Assembly: GCF_009727055.1 (NCBI RefSeq)
Contig: NC_052354.1
Location: forward strand, 45,839,348-45,903,347
Origin: Benincasa hispida
Lineage: Eukaryota; Streptophyta; Magnoliopsida; Cucurbitales; Cucurbitaceae
Length of the DNA: 64,000 nt
Reading direction: 5' to 3'
The notes under the pieces: generated by a model
The model's input: only the letters and a program-made list of their open reading frames with translations
What the model was told of the DNA's origin: nothing
Database searches by the model: none
Translations under genes and position numbers: made by a program
Part shown: positions 11,522 to 22,733 of the stretch, in pieces
How positions within the stretch are numbered: the stretch's first letter is position 1
Layout: every line of letters begins with the position of its first letter

Positions 11522-12096
11522 GAGCCTGGATCGTCGATAGCATTAATGGACCGCTCTGGTTCTGACATTTGGTACGTTTAATTCTTTCTGAACCTTTACT
11601 GCCAACGGCATGGTAGTTGAAATGTCAACATCATCTTTTGATTTTCCCAAGGTAGATGTGTTGATGCATTCATTCCACCAACCTTGCGTTGATCCTTTTA
11701 CCATGCGTTATCATGTAGCTGCAATCATTCATTAACTGCATTCGCATAATACCATAACTCTACACGATGACTGCAATCGCTTGACGCGCGCAACTCTCAT
11801 GCGATGGACGCATACGGCTGATTACCGCAACATCCATGCGTTGATCGAATACGTTCGCCTTTGTGCTAGAGACTTTCTCTGCATGTGGTCGTCTATGTGG
11901 TAGTCTGATGTCCGCGTTTGCGTCCACTTCCTGCATTAGCTACAAAAATAGAACATTGAACGCATAATAACGCATAATATTGGGTTAGCCGAGATTCTTA
12001 ATGTTGAACAATGCAAGCTCATTTTCTCATGAATTCCTAACATAATTGCTGCATATTCTGCTTACCAGCCCTCATAATTCTAAGTAAAAGGCCTAA

Positions 12097-12122
12097 GATG
12101 ACATGCATTTCTGCATGTCATC
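12097..12122 (-). other. Terminal hairpin of solo LTR copy 3, with compensatory changes
   Basis: On the minus strand the arms are GATGACATGCA and TGCATGTCATC, an 11-bp perfect stem with loop GAAA. Compared with copies 1 and 2, three internal stem positions differ, each on both arms so that pairing is kept, and the terminal G-T wobble is G-C here. Confidence 0.85.
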
Positions 12123-12123
12123 A

Positions 12124-14085
12124 GGTTGCCCTGCACATGTGCTTGAGGCTAATCCCAAGAAATTAGAACTACGGTCGAGGTTATATCTCTTTGTAGGCTA
12201 CCCCAAAGGTACACGAGAGGGTTATTTTTATGATCCGATGGAAAATAGGGTGTTTGTTTCAACAAACGCTACATTCCTGGAGGAGGATCACATAAGGGAG
12301 CACAGTCCACGAAGCAAAGTCGTGTTGCGTGAGCTTTCCAATGAAACTACTGAAACTTCAACAAGAGTTGTTGAAGAGCCTGCTACATCAACAAGAGTTG
12401 TTGATGGGAGTTCATCCATTAGGTTGGATCCACCTTAAGAGTTTAGGGAACCTCGACGTAGTGGGAGGGTTGCGAACCCACTCATTCGCTATATGGGTTT
12501 CACGGAAATCCTTGCTATGGTAGTAGATGGCGACGTTGAGGATCCGTTGTCTTATAAGAAGCCAATGGAGGATGTTGACCGGGATGAATGGGTCAAGGCC
12601 ATAGATCTCGAGATAGAGTCGATGTACTTAAACTCAGTATGGGATCTTGGAGATCAACCTGATGGGGTAAGACCTATAGGTTGTAAATGGATCTACAAGC
12701 GCAAACGGGGTGCTGATGGGAAGGTACAGACCTTCAAGGCTCGACTTGTGGTAAAGGGTTATACCCAGGTAGAGGGAGTCGACTATGAGGAGACTTTTTT
12801 GCCTGTTGCCATGTTAAATTCGATCCGCGTCCTCCTGTCCATTGCAGTTTGTTATAATTATGAGATCTGGCAAATGGACGTCAAGACGACCTTTCTGAAT
12901 GGCAATCATGAGGAGACCATTTACATGGTGCAACCCGAGGGATTCATAGCCCAAGGTCAAGAGCAAAAAGTTTGCAAACTGAATCGATCCATTTATGGAC
13001 TGAAATAGGCGTCTCGATCTTGAACATACGGTTTGATAGTGCGATCAAGGTATGGCTTTGACCAAAACGTTGATGAACCTTGTGTTTACAAGAAGATCAT
13101 CAACGCGTCAGTAGTCTTCTTAGTGTTGTATGTAGACGATATCCTACTCATTGAGAATGATGTAGATCTACTGACTACAGTTAAAAACTAGCTAGCGACC
13201 CAATTCCAAATGAAAGATTTGGGAGAGGCTTAGTTTGTTTTAGGTATACAGATATTTTGGGATCGTAAGAACAAAATGCTAGCACTGTCTCAGGCATCGT
13301 ACATTGACAAGATGTTGCTCAAGTACTCGATGCAGGACTCCAAGAGGGGCCTATTGTCATTTAGGCATGAAGTCACTTTGTCTAAGGACATGTGTCCCAT
13401 ATGCATCTGCCGTTGGCAGTTTGATGTATGCGATGCTCTGTACTCGTCCAAACATCTGCACGTGTGGGCATATTCAATAGGTATCAGTCTAACCTAGGCC
13501 AGGGTCACTGAACCGCAGTAAAGAAAATCCTCAAGTATCTTCGGAGAATGAGGGACTACGTGCTCGCGTATAGTTCTAGGGATTTGATCCTTACCGAATA
13601 CATGGATTCTGACTTTCAGACTGATAAGGACTCTCGTAAGTCCACATCAGGGTCAGTCTTTACTCTTAACAGAGGAGCTGTAGTGTGGCGAAGCACGAAG
13701 TAGAGTGTATCACCAACTCCACTATGGAGGCGGAGTACGTAGTAGCTTGCGAAGCTGCTAAGGAGGTCATCTGGCTCAGGAAGTTCTTGACAGAACTGGA
13801 AGTTGTTCCAGATATGTCTAGGCCCATTACCCTCTATTGTGATAATAGTGAGACAGTGGCAAACTCCAAGGAGCCGAGGAGTTACAGGCACGACAAACAC
13901 ATAGAGTAGAAGTATCATCTGATCCGCAAGATCGTGCATCGAGGGGACGTGATCATCACGAAGATCGCTTCGAAGCACAATGTTACTAACCTATTTACGA
14001 AGGCTCTCACGACTACAGTGTTTTAGGGTCACCTACGGAGCATGGGTCTATAGGATCATTTGTGGCTGGACTAGGGCAAGCGGGA
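12124..14085 (+). pseudogene. Copia-1 integrase C-terminus, reverse transcriptase and RNase H (broken)
   Basis: Continues the coding unit cut at 8126. 12124-12437 is the end of integrase (PAHVLEANPKKLE; LFVGYPKGTREGYFYDP) and a Thr/Val-repeat linker (ETSTRVVEEPATSTRVV). RT begins about 12493: IGCKWIYKRKRG, FKARLVVKGYTQ, WQMDVKTTFLNGN, then a stop at 13006-13008 in the SIYGLKQ motif. The RT active site LYVDDILLI lies at about 13126-13152. RNase H runs to about 14065, with WLRKFLTELEVVPDM and LYCDNSETVANSKEP, and ends in a typical Copia tail (LFTKALTT). Several stops and frameshifts occur between 13010 and 13680. It is clearly Ty1/Copia; my guess at a Tork-like lineage is weak. Confidence 0.88.
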
Positions 14086-14141
14086 GATTTTCTTGTACTG
14101 TGCTTTTATGCCCTAGTTTATTGTACATCCCACTTCTCTTT

Positions 14142-14157
14142 AGGACAAGTGGGAGAT
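14142..14157 (+). other. Polypurine tract of Copia-1
   Basis: AGGACAAGTGGGAGAT lies directly before the 3' LTR start TGTTGAG at 14158. The related elements carry AAGTGGGAGTT at the same place, which supports it as the plus-strand primer. Confidence 0.75.
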
Positions 14158-15753
14158 TGTTGAGTTGATTCTCTAAAGTCTCGTGTCCTGTAGTTTGTAA
14201 ATAGTTTGTATGAATGCTTGTGTTGTATAATATATGATATTTACTTCACATCTTATATTTTGCTCAGTTGTTTGTTTTATTTGCTTTACCACAAACCAAT
14301 AAACATAAAACCCTGGTTATCTATATATAACTCAAGCATGTATGTGGTGACATACAAGTGGATCATGTTTTGAGTGATAACCAAAATGGTCTGTAGTATA
14401 TGGATAGAGGAGGGATACTTTATCTTGGTAACACTACGAATGTAGCCCATTTTATGGAATGGTCACAAGTGTTGTGACATGTCACAGGTGGTCTGATCCT
14501 GATCATTCGTGTTGGGTACATGTGAGTAGGGGCGTCCTATACAAAGAGTTTGTATAAGACCTGACCACGAAGTGTTAACATCTAGTTATATAACACCGTT
14601 CATGACAGAGGCTTCACTTCATTAGGTTGACCATAGGTAACATGACCTCAATCCTGAGTGAGTTGGGAACTCCTACCATTGAGGGCGGTCCTTTGATTTG
14701 TATGGGTGCGACTGGCCAAGCCGCCGATTCAAACCTACCATTTTGGGAATTCGATTATATGTGATATAATTTGACTAGTTAATTATATGTGATATAATTA
14801 ACTAAATGTATGTGATACATTATTTTGGAGGAAATTAGATATAAATATTATTTATATCAAGTAGAGGAGAAATTACTATAGTAGATATGTGATATCAAAC
14901 TATAGGGTAAAATATAATATGATTATATTTATTAATATTTTAATTAGTTAATTATATGATAATTAACCCAAAATCCCGCTCAGACGTGCGTTAGGGGGAA
15001 CATCGTCGGTTATTGTAACTGATGAATAAAAATGAAATTTGTTTCATTTTTGAAGAGTTCGAAAAAAGGTTCAGAAAAAGATCAAAGGAGCGCATTGGTA
15101 TGAAAAGTAATCGATCACTTAAAATCGAGAGCCTATACGATAGTCGCTCTATACCTAAATGATCGTCTACCTAGCACCTAAACGATCACACACTAAGTCC
15201 TAGACGATCAGTTAGCTTACCTAAACGATCGTATAGTGTGTCGTGTTTGCTAAATGATCGTCTTCTATTTTCTAAACGATCGTTCAGTAAAATCTACACG
15301 ATCGTGTAGTTTCTCCTAAACGATAAGCATCTTGCTATATGATAGCTTCATATTCCCTCAAACTTGCTTATCGCCTACACAATCTGTTCTTCCTCCTACT
15401 TCTACCAAACTCACCAAGGACCACGCTTTGGGTTCTCACTCCGAGAATACCTAGGGCTCTTTTCTAGTGGTGTCGTCCCTGCTACATTCGTTTTTGTGCA
15501 GTTGTTCGTGCTGCTGTCGTCGACACATCTGCTGGATGTTGGTTGATCGGGTAGAGGTCTTCTACTGCGTTGAGTTCCAAAGTTTGAAGACTATATTCAA
15601 GTGGTATGGGAACTCTCTACCTTGTTATTTCTTGTTCAAAGCATGCCGTTAATTACTGTTTGTTTGCTTAATTGTGCGTTTGAATGTATATGGTGTATTT
15701 TGGTCACTGTGAAATTGGAGCGATCCGAACGCGCTCATGGAACTCTTCCACAA
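14158..15753 (+). repeat. 3' LTR of Copia-1
   Basis: It starts TGTTGAGTTGATTC and aligns to the 5' LTR. Relative to that copy it lacks about 540 bp at about 14748 but keeps the terminal ~225 bp that the 5' copy lost. The end is taken at TCTTCCACA (about 15753), where sequence of another element begins. A block at 15110-15340 holds repeated AACGATCG-type motifs. Short open frames in 15364-15783 are not genes. Confidence 0.75.
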
Positions 15754-15754
15754 G

Positions 15755-16029
15755 AGATCCTTCATATAACACAAGCATATTAATGCTAGATTTTGCAACA
15801 TAAGGTCCAGGAACCGTGTTTAAATACATATACGTGGATGTGGATCCTTTTTTAAAAAAATCTAGGTTTGAATGGAATATAATATTTTGTATTCCACTAA
15901 TTCAAGTGTAAGATACATAACCTTCTCACATAGGAGAATACCTGATACCTAAAAGGAAAGAATCATCTTAAGAATAAAATATAATCATCAATGATTTTAC
16001 AGCTAATTAACATATTTACAACCAACACT
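15755..16029 (-). repeat. 3' LTR fragment of a minus-strand Copia
   Basis: On the minus strand the sequence reads TTAATAGGGAG followed by TGTTGGTTGTAAATATG at 16029, a purine tract followed by an LTR start. The remaining ~275 bp is AT-rich LTR-like sequence, probably truncated where it meets the 3' LTR of Copia-1. No target duplication was found. Confidence 0.55.
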
Positions 16030-17700
16030 CCCTATTAAGCTAATTTGAATATATCTTCCATCGCCAATTGGTCAATCATTCTATCAAATTGTACTTTTTT
16101 TAGTCCTTTAGTCAACAAATCATCAATTTTCTATGTACTATGGAGATAAATATCACATCGGTTTCAATTTTTTCTCCTTTATGAAGTGTCTGTCAATTTC
16201 GATATATTTTTATCCTATCATGCAGAACTCGATTGTGGGCTATAGAGATGTCAGCCTTGTTGTCACCAGTATACACATATAAGTGTTTTTTAAAGACTTT
16301 CACTTCTTCAAGTAATCTTTTCATTCATATATACTATGAGCTAAAGCTCTAAACTTTGCTTCAACGCTACTTTTGGCCACCATATTTTATTTTTTTGCTA
16401 TGCCAAGTGACTAAATTACCTCCAACAAATGAACAATAGCCAAAAGTACATAGACCTTCTATCCATTGTACTTCTTGCCCAATCAGCATCGATATAAACT
16501 TCAACTTGGTGATGGTTGTGCTTTTCAACATGTCTTTTTTTGGAGTTCCCTTCAAATATCTCAAGATTCTATATGCAGCTTCAAAGTAAATCAATCCTAA
16601 AGAGTACATTAATTGGTTTACCACACTTATTGCTAAAGTAGTATTCGAATATGTGTGAGAAAGATAAATAAGTTTTGCTACTAGTCTTTGGTACTTTCCT
16701 TATCCCTTACTTCTTCATCTTTTACAATTTTCAATCTTGAATTTGGTTCAATAGGTGTCTTAGCTATCCAACACCCAAATAAGCTTGTTTCTCCAACTAA
16801 ATCAATAATATATTTCTTTGAGTTATGAAGATACCTTTTTTAGAACTTGCAAATTACATTCCTAGGAAGTACTTAAGTATTTCTAAGTTCTTGATTTGAA
16901 ACATACTAGCAAGTTTTTTTTTTTTAAGGTGGTAAATTTTGCTCCCTCATCACCTACAAAAATAATATCATCCACATAGACAATCCAATTGCAGTTTTGT
17001 TATTTGCAAAATATTTGTAAAAGATGGTTTGGTTAGCTTGATTTGGAAGGTGCCCAAAGTATGTAACTACTATCCCAAATCATTCAAACTATGCTTTTGA
17101 AGATTGTTTGAGCTTGTATAGAGATTTCTTTAGTTGGCATACTTCGTCCTTTCCAAGACCAATTTCAAAACATGGTGGTAAGTTCATCAAGGTCACCATT
17201 GAGAAAGACATTTTTAAAATCGAGTTGGTGAAAAGTCCAATCTAAATTTGTTGCAAGAGACAAAAGTACTTTAACATAATTAATTTTAGCAATAATAGTA
17301 AAACTTTCCAAATAACCAATCTCATAGGATTGGGTGAATTCTTTGCAACTAATCTCGCTTTATATGTTTGAATATTATCACCTGACGTTACATTTAATTG
17401 TAAAGAACCATTATCCCAATCTCAACAATCTACTATTTCTCATGTACCAATTTGGATAATCTAAGTCCTCTTGTATATTGCTAAGGACAAATAAGTTGCC
17501 TATCTTGAAGGTGAAAGTTAAGATATTTTCAATGGTTGGAGAGACATTAGGCGAGGAATTTTCAATTTTTAGGAAGATAATAGATGAAATCAGGGAGAAA
17601 GGTTGGTTACTTGGAGTTTCATAATCATCCTTTTGAATATCATATTAGATGTATTCAAAAGAACCAACTATTTGTGACAAGTCAGCTATTTGGTCTTTGT
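16030..17700 (-). pseudogene. Minus-strand Copia RT-RNase H remnant
   Basis: On the minus strand from 17700 downwards, broken frames give RT motifs: EFTQSYEIGY (about 17340), FHQLDFKNVFLNGDL (about 17210), and the active site YVDDIIFVGDE (about 16985-16945). These are followed by KYIIDLVGETSL (about 16800) and the RNase H region YLKGTPKKDML...WHSKKIKYGGQK (16624-16367). The order matches Copia RT then RNase H. Gag, protease and most of integrase are absent. Multiple frameshifts make it dead. It differs in sequence from Copia-1 and from its neighbours, so it is a separate family. Its orientation is opposite to the elements on both sides. Confidence 0.8.
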
Positions 17701-17703
17701 AAT

Positions 17704-18083
17704 ATGGAGGAGTATAAAGCAAATTTGTATTACTGACTCCACTATGGAAGTAGAGTGTGTAGCTGCATGTGAAGAAGCAAAAGAAGTAGTATGACTTAGA
17801 AAGTTCTTGAATGATTTAGAAGTTGTTCCAAATACGTATTTTCCTATCACCCTCTATTATGATAACAGCAGAGTAATTGCCAACTCAAAAGAACCAAGAA
17901 GCCATAAGCATGGGAAGTACATCAAATACAAGTACCATCTCATCAGGGAGATAGTACATCGAGGAGATATGATCATGACATAAATCGCCTTAAAAGACAA
18001 TTTAACTGATTCATTTACAAAGGCCCTCACGGCTAAAGTGCTCGATGGTCACCTAGTCAGACTAGGACTACGAGATTCATAAA
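17704..18083 (+). pseudogene. Copia RNase H tail (upstream member of LTR chain)
   Basis: A plus-strand frame shows the end of Copia RNase H: CITDSTMEVECVAACEEAKE, LRKFLNDLEVVPNTY, ITLYYDNSRVIANSKEP and the closing SFTKALTAKVLDGHLVRLG. Two in-frame stops are present (in VV*LRKF and MT*IAL). It is followed by a purine tract and an LTR at 18202, as expected for the 3' end of a Copia element. Everything upstream of RNase H is missing; its place is taken by the minus-strand Copia. Close homologue of the tail at 23697-24065. Confidence 0.85.
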
Positions 18084-18189
18084 TCTAGGGAAAGTGGGAG
18101 AATTCATGGGTATTAGATGTCCTAGTTTATTATATTTGTTTCTCCCTTGCTCAACATTGTATATATGTAAACCCACTGGAGTTTTAGTT

Positions 18190-18201
18190 TAAGTGGGAGT
18201 T
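18190..18201 (+). other. Polypurine tract before the LTR at 18202
   Basis: TAAGTGGGAGTT immediately precedes TGTTGTGTTG. The same tract precedes the LTR at 24167. Confidence 0.75.
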
Positions 18202-19979
18202 TGTTGTGTTGTATGTCCTAAAACTTGCAGCTTGTAATCTTTAAACTTATTTTATTTACAATAAAGTTGTTATTGAGGTTTATTCAATAATGATATTATT
18301 GAATATGTAAATTGCACTTGTAATGGTCTAAATCCAATAAACTAAGGAACCTATGGCTATAACATGAATACATGAACTTTATGTAGAAACATAATAGTGG
18401 ATCAAGTTTAATTATATAGTCAAAATAGTCTATAAGTATAAGGATATGGGTTAATACCTTATCTTGGGGACACTATGGATATGACCTACTTTGTACATGA
18501 TACAAATGACGTGATCCCAAAGTCGTTCATGTAGAGACATGCAAGTGGGGGCATCCTATGCAAAAGATGTTTGCATAAAACTGAACGATGAAATGGTCAC
18601 TTTTCTTTATAACACCATTTACTGTTAAAACTGACTATTTCAATTCGATGACCTAAGGTAAATCGATCTTAATCCTGAACTAACTATGAACTCCTGTTTA
18701 TTTTAGATTATCCTTTAATCTGCATGGATGAGAGTGGCTCAACATCGTCGCTCAATAAGTCTCTCATTTTAGGGGTAAGACCGGGTAGATAGCTGGGGTC
18801 ATAGCCCTACAAGGGGCCCACCTTCTCTATAGCTAAGAGGGACTTAGTTTAGTGGTAGGATCACAAACCAGTTGTTCATTAGTGGATCGGTGGAGACTTA
18901 AGAAGCAAGATGTATTACATGGGTAAAACGGTAATTTTGACCCCGTTGTAAATACAAACAACCTATGAAAGATTGACTTACTGATCATGCTTAAATCAAG
19001 TTGACGAAAATATATCTACAGTGAAGAGTGTGCAACTATTAGGCTTTAGTGTAGTGTCTCGGTAGTTAACGAATGTGAGTTAATTTGATTAAAAGAGTTT
19101 AACCAATTAATCTTGTATCCTTGGAGCTCATGATCTGTAGGTCCATTAGGTCCTTCTACTAGCTCATAAATGGATTAAACCTTATAATAGTGTGTTGAGA
19201 GAATTTGAAATGTTCAAATTCGGATGAGAGTTTGGTTTATTATATTTGATATAATTAACGTTTAATTATCGAATTAAACGTTTTTAGAGAATTAAAAATA
19301 TTTAAATTAGATATAAATATAACATATATGAATATGGATTCATATTAGGATTAGGTGTTTTATTAATTTAATATTTGATATTAAATTAATTAAATTGTTC
19401 AATTAATTATATATTTATTTGTTTGTTTAATATTAATTAAATTTTGAATTTTGGAAATTCAAATTTAATTATCATTTAAATTAATTTTTAAAATTTAAAT
19501 CAAACAAATAAATTAAAGAAAGAAAATGGGATTATCCCAAAAAATCCCACTATTCAATTATAGTGCTAAATTGAGTGTCAAAATTTGGTTAATTCCATTT
19601 TTCATATCAATTTTATATTAAAGAGAGGTTTTAACTAAAAAATTCATGCAAAATTCAAAATCTGAAAAGAATTTTCAGTTTTAATTTTTCTATGTTTTAG
19701 CTCTCCAACTCCAAAGTTCATCGAAAATCCATCTCAATTTGGGTTTCATTACCCAATCTAAGGCCAAGAGAATAATAGAGAAGTCCTTGTGGTATTCTAC
19801 ATCAAGTCTACAAGCAGAAATGTGCAAAGGATTGGAACAGTTAGTCGATTCTTCAAAGTTTGTTTTTCTAAACCCTAGTTTCTGAAAAACATGAACTTGC
19901 ATGCTTAAACACTAAAATTGGTGTAATTAGAGTGCTTAGGAACCAAATTACTTTCCAGTGTTGAATCTCACCTCTAACA
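18202..19979 (+). repeat. Copia LTR shared by two internal regions
   Basis: 1778 bp, beginning TGTTGTGTTGTATGTCC and ending CCTCTAACA. RNase H and a polypurine tract lie just before it, and a PBS and gag just after, so it serves as 3' LTR to the left and 5' LTR to the right. The sequence is homologous to 24167-26042 and more distantly to the Copia-1 LTR. It is AT-rich, particularly 19240-19680. An open frame on the minus strand at 19690-19902 is not a gene. Confidence 0.85.
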
Positions 19980-19981
19980 AT

Positions 19982-19994
19982 TGGTATCAGAGCA
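19982..19994 (+). other. Primer-binding site, initiator Met tRNA
   Basis: TGGTATCAGAGCA begins three bases after the LTR end. TGGTATCAGAGC is the usual plant retrotransposon sequence complementary to the 3' end of initiator methionine tRNA. Confidence 0.85.
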
Positions 19995-21828
19995 TGTTTT
20001 AAGCACTCAATTTTCGTTAATTTTAGCTTGGTGGGTATTTTTCATAAGTTGTATGAAATGGGTGCTGATATGGATATATTACAATTTTGACATTAGATTT
20101 CTCTTCAATTATGTCGCAATTGTTGTAATTAGATCTTTATTTATGGGTTTTAATATGTGATTAAGAGCCTATAAATTTGTTAGAGTCAATAGAGTTGAAA
20201 CTAGGCTGTAATTGAAGAAAAAATGAAGTAAGCTCACAGAAAACAACAGCAGAATAGCTATTGCATTCGCAACATTGCAACGTTGTTCATGTAGCATTGC
20301 ACTCCAGCCAGCCCAGAATGCATACTCGAGGATGAATCTGGCTCGAGTGGTTTTGGTTCGTCTGGTTTGGGTCATTTTGGTCTAGTCTTCAATAGGTTTT
20401 GGACCGGTTCAGCCATTTTCAAGCTTGGAGGTCCAATTCGGACGGTCCGGTGGCGGTTCAAGACAAGTTTTAATTATTATTGTAATAGTTTAGCTTGTTA
20501 AATTGCTTATGATGCCAAAACTGGTCCATATCAGTATATGCTTAATTATTAATGCATTGTGAATGTATGCTATAATTAAATAAATCTTGTATGTGCATAA
20601 TGTATGCCATGGAGATTCAAAATCCCACCATAGGAAGCATGCAACATGCATTAAAAGTATGTTAGAATTAGTTATAATATTTAGTATGCATGTGTTACGA
20701 TTTCATGTTTGATATAATTGGTTATATTAAAGTATGAAATGTTGGTTGTATGTTATGAATTGAATGCATGTCTATTGTTTTATAAAGTGTGATAAAATAA
20801 ATTAGACATTTAAAATCTATAACAAAGATAAAATGCATGCTCACCTAGGGTTAACAAATAACTTGTTTTAATTTGTTAAAATAGGTTATTATCTTGTAAA
20901 ACTTCAGTTACAAACTCACGTGGACTAAATCCTGTCTAAGGCTGAAGGTACTTAAGTTGACGGTTTATGGAACACCTTACCTGGGGATTTTAGCTGGTTC
21001 TTGAGTGTTGTTAATCTGGTTTTATAAGCATGCATGCATGATTTGAGGTAATAAATTGGTTTATTACTTAAACATCGTAGGTTAAATCCAAAAATAAATA
21101 TTATACTTGGATAATCACCTAGACTTAGGTTGTTTTTAGCCGGAATATACCTAAAGTAAATTATACATACCTAAATAAATAGAACACTTTAATGGAATAT
21201 TAATAATATATACGATATATTATTTTTAGCTCTCACCTCCCTAAGAGTTCACATTGTGCGGTGCATGCTCGGTTTTGTGTCGCTTTTGCCGCGACTGCTT
21301 CATTCGAGAAGTGTTTTTATGGGTCAAAACAAGGTGAATAGGGTAAGTAGTGCATAGTAAGTGGGTGAAGGAAATGTGTCAACATATCCTGTGGTCTCTT
21401 CCATTAGGTTGCATTGTGAGATTTTTATGTTCCACCCGCGTGTTGTTTTTAGGCGACCACCCATTCGGAGGGTTGTAACATAGGGATCAAAACACTGCAA
21501 ACTTCAGAAATGAATAGAGTTTCTTAATTCTGTCTTCAGCATTGTCTTCTAATTCGAGAGCTTATTGATACCGTTCTCTAAAATCTAAAAATAGAGGGTC
21601 ACACTTACAAGAGTTACTTAGAGAAATAAAGAGTTATTCTGGTATTAGTATTTAGTTAAGAAAGTCTTGCTTCAGTGAAGGAGTATTTGACTTCCCCTCG
21701 ATAGCATCTATTTTGACTCACTAAAGTATCGTTGCAATTAATAATGAAATATGGGTACATTATTACTTTTGCTAAAATTTGATTGGATTTAAAAGCAGTT
21801 TACTAATATATTTTGTTTAAATTTTTAG
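19995..21828 (+). other. Long non-coding leader of the second Copia in the chain
   Basis: About 1.8 kb between PBS and gag, AT-rich, without a protein domain. The stretch 21340-21420 shares CATAGTAAGTGGG and CCATTAGGTTG with the Copia-1 leader. A short open frame at 20169-20375 (minus) is spurious. Plant Copia elements with leaders over 1 kb are known; no regulatory function can be read from this one. Confidence 0.55.
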
Positions 21829-22733
21829 CATGTTGAATTTTATATCCAACTTTTAGCTTTCGATAAGTTTAATGACGAAGGTTATTCAACCTGGAAATCA
21901 AACATCAATACAATAATAGTTGTGAATGATTTAAGGTTTGCTTTAACGAAGGAATGTCCTCTAGTTCCCAGATCAACTGCAAACCAAAATGTTTGGGATG
22001 CATATGACAAATGGGTTAAAGAAAATGAAAAGCTCGAGCCTATGTATTAGCCAACATATTTGATGTGTTGACTAAGAAGCATGAGAGTATGGTCACTGCT
22101 AAGGCGAGGAATCATTACAGGCGATGTTTGAACAGCCATCGTCATCCATTCGATATGATGTTCTCAAATAGTTCTTGAATGAAGGAGGGGGCCTCAGTTA
22201 AAGAACATGTCCTGGACATGATGGTCCACTTCAATATCGTGGAGGCAAACGAGGTTGTCATAAATGAGAAGAGCCAAGTCGACTTCATCATGGAATCTCA
22301 TTGAAAGAGTTTCCTGCAATTTCGAACGATTGCAGTGATGAACAAAATAGAATATAATCTGACTACTCTTCTTAATGAGCTTCTGAATTATCAATCCCTG
22401 ATGAAAAACAAAGGTTAGGAAGGGGAAACAAATGTTGTAACTCCTAGAAAATTTCAGAAGGGATCTTCATCGGGGACTAAACCCTTTGATAAGATGTCTG
22501 AACCTTCTACTTCTAAAGATAAAGTTCCATATGAAGAAGAAGGGAAAAGGGAAAAAGAAAACTCCTGCAAATAAAAGCAAGTCCAAAGTTGTTAAAGATA
22601 AATGTTACTGTTGCAACGACTATGGAATTTGAAAAAGAAAATGCTCAAAATTCCTTGCTAAAAAAAGGCTGAAAAGGATAAACACGGTAAATTTGATTTA
22701 CTAGTGATTGAGACATGTTTAGTGGAGAATTCT
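21829..22733 (+). pseudogene. Copia gag (second element of chain, broken)
   Basis: A frame from about 21856 gives a Copia gag N-terminus: KFNDEGYSTWKSN, IIVVNDLRFALTKECP, NVWDAYDKWVKENEK. Later segments in shifted frames give VKEHVLDMMVHFNIVEAN and KIEYNLTTLLNELLNYQSL, nearly the same as the Copia-1 gag. The zinc knuckle near 22600-22645 reads CYCCNDYGI*KRKC: the conserved His is Ile and the aromatic position is a stop, so the knuckle is destroyed. Stops and frameshifts occur throughout. Confidence 0.85.

Larger units (their letters stand above)
8127..12123 (-). mobile_element. Solo LTR (hairpin-start family), copy 3, minus strand, split by copy 2
   Basis: A 5-bp target duplication GGTTG flanks it exactly (8122-8126 and 12124-12128), and the host integrase frame reads straight through when it is removed (IWGC then PAHV). 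On the minus strand it starts TGATGACATGCAGAAA at 12123 and ends near 8127. The 8127-8438 part is the reverse complement of the family's 3' end: the words GTTCGACCT, ATACTTG and AAACTTGTGACA match 10080-10150. Copy 2 is inserted inside it. Without copy 2 the length is about 2.19 kb. The first base pair at 8127 reads TA on the plus strand where TG is expected, probably a mutation. Confidence 0.78.
1837..15753 (+). mobile_element. Copia-1: degenerate Ty1/Copia retrotransposon with nested solo LTRs
   Basis: Order on the plus strand: 5' LTR, leader, gag with CCHC knuckle, protease, integrase, reverse transcriptase, RNase H, polypurine tract and 3' LTR. That order (integrase before RT) is the Copia order. 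The LTR starts at 1837 and 14158 are homologous (TGTTGGGATTGATGCC against TGTTGAGTTGATTCTC, then near-identical sequence). Nested insertions occupy 2158-4022 and 8127-12123. Removing them leaves about 8 kb, large for Copia because the LTRs are about 1.6-2 kb. Many stops and frameshifts make it inactive. The left flank TGTAA (1832-1836) has no copy at the right end, so the right boundary near 15753 is approximate. Confidence 0.88.

Noticed and set aside
8127..12123. Helitron, because of a hairpin close to the 3' end
   Set aside because: The insertion has a 5-bp target duplication (GGTTG), not an A-T insertion site, and no CTRR end; it behaves as an LTR.
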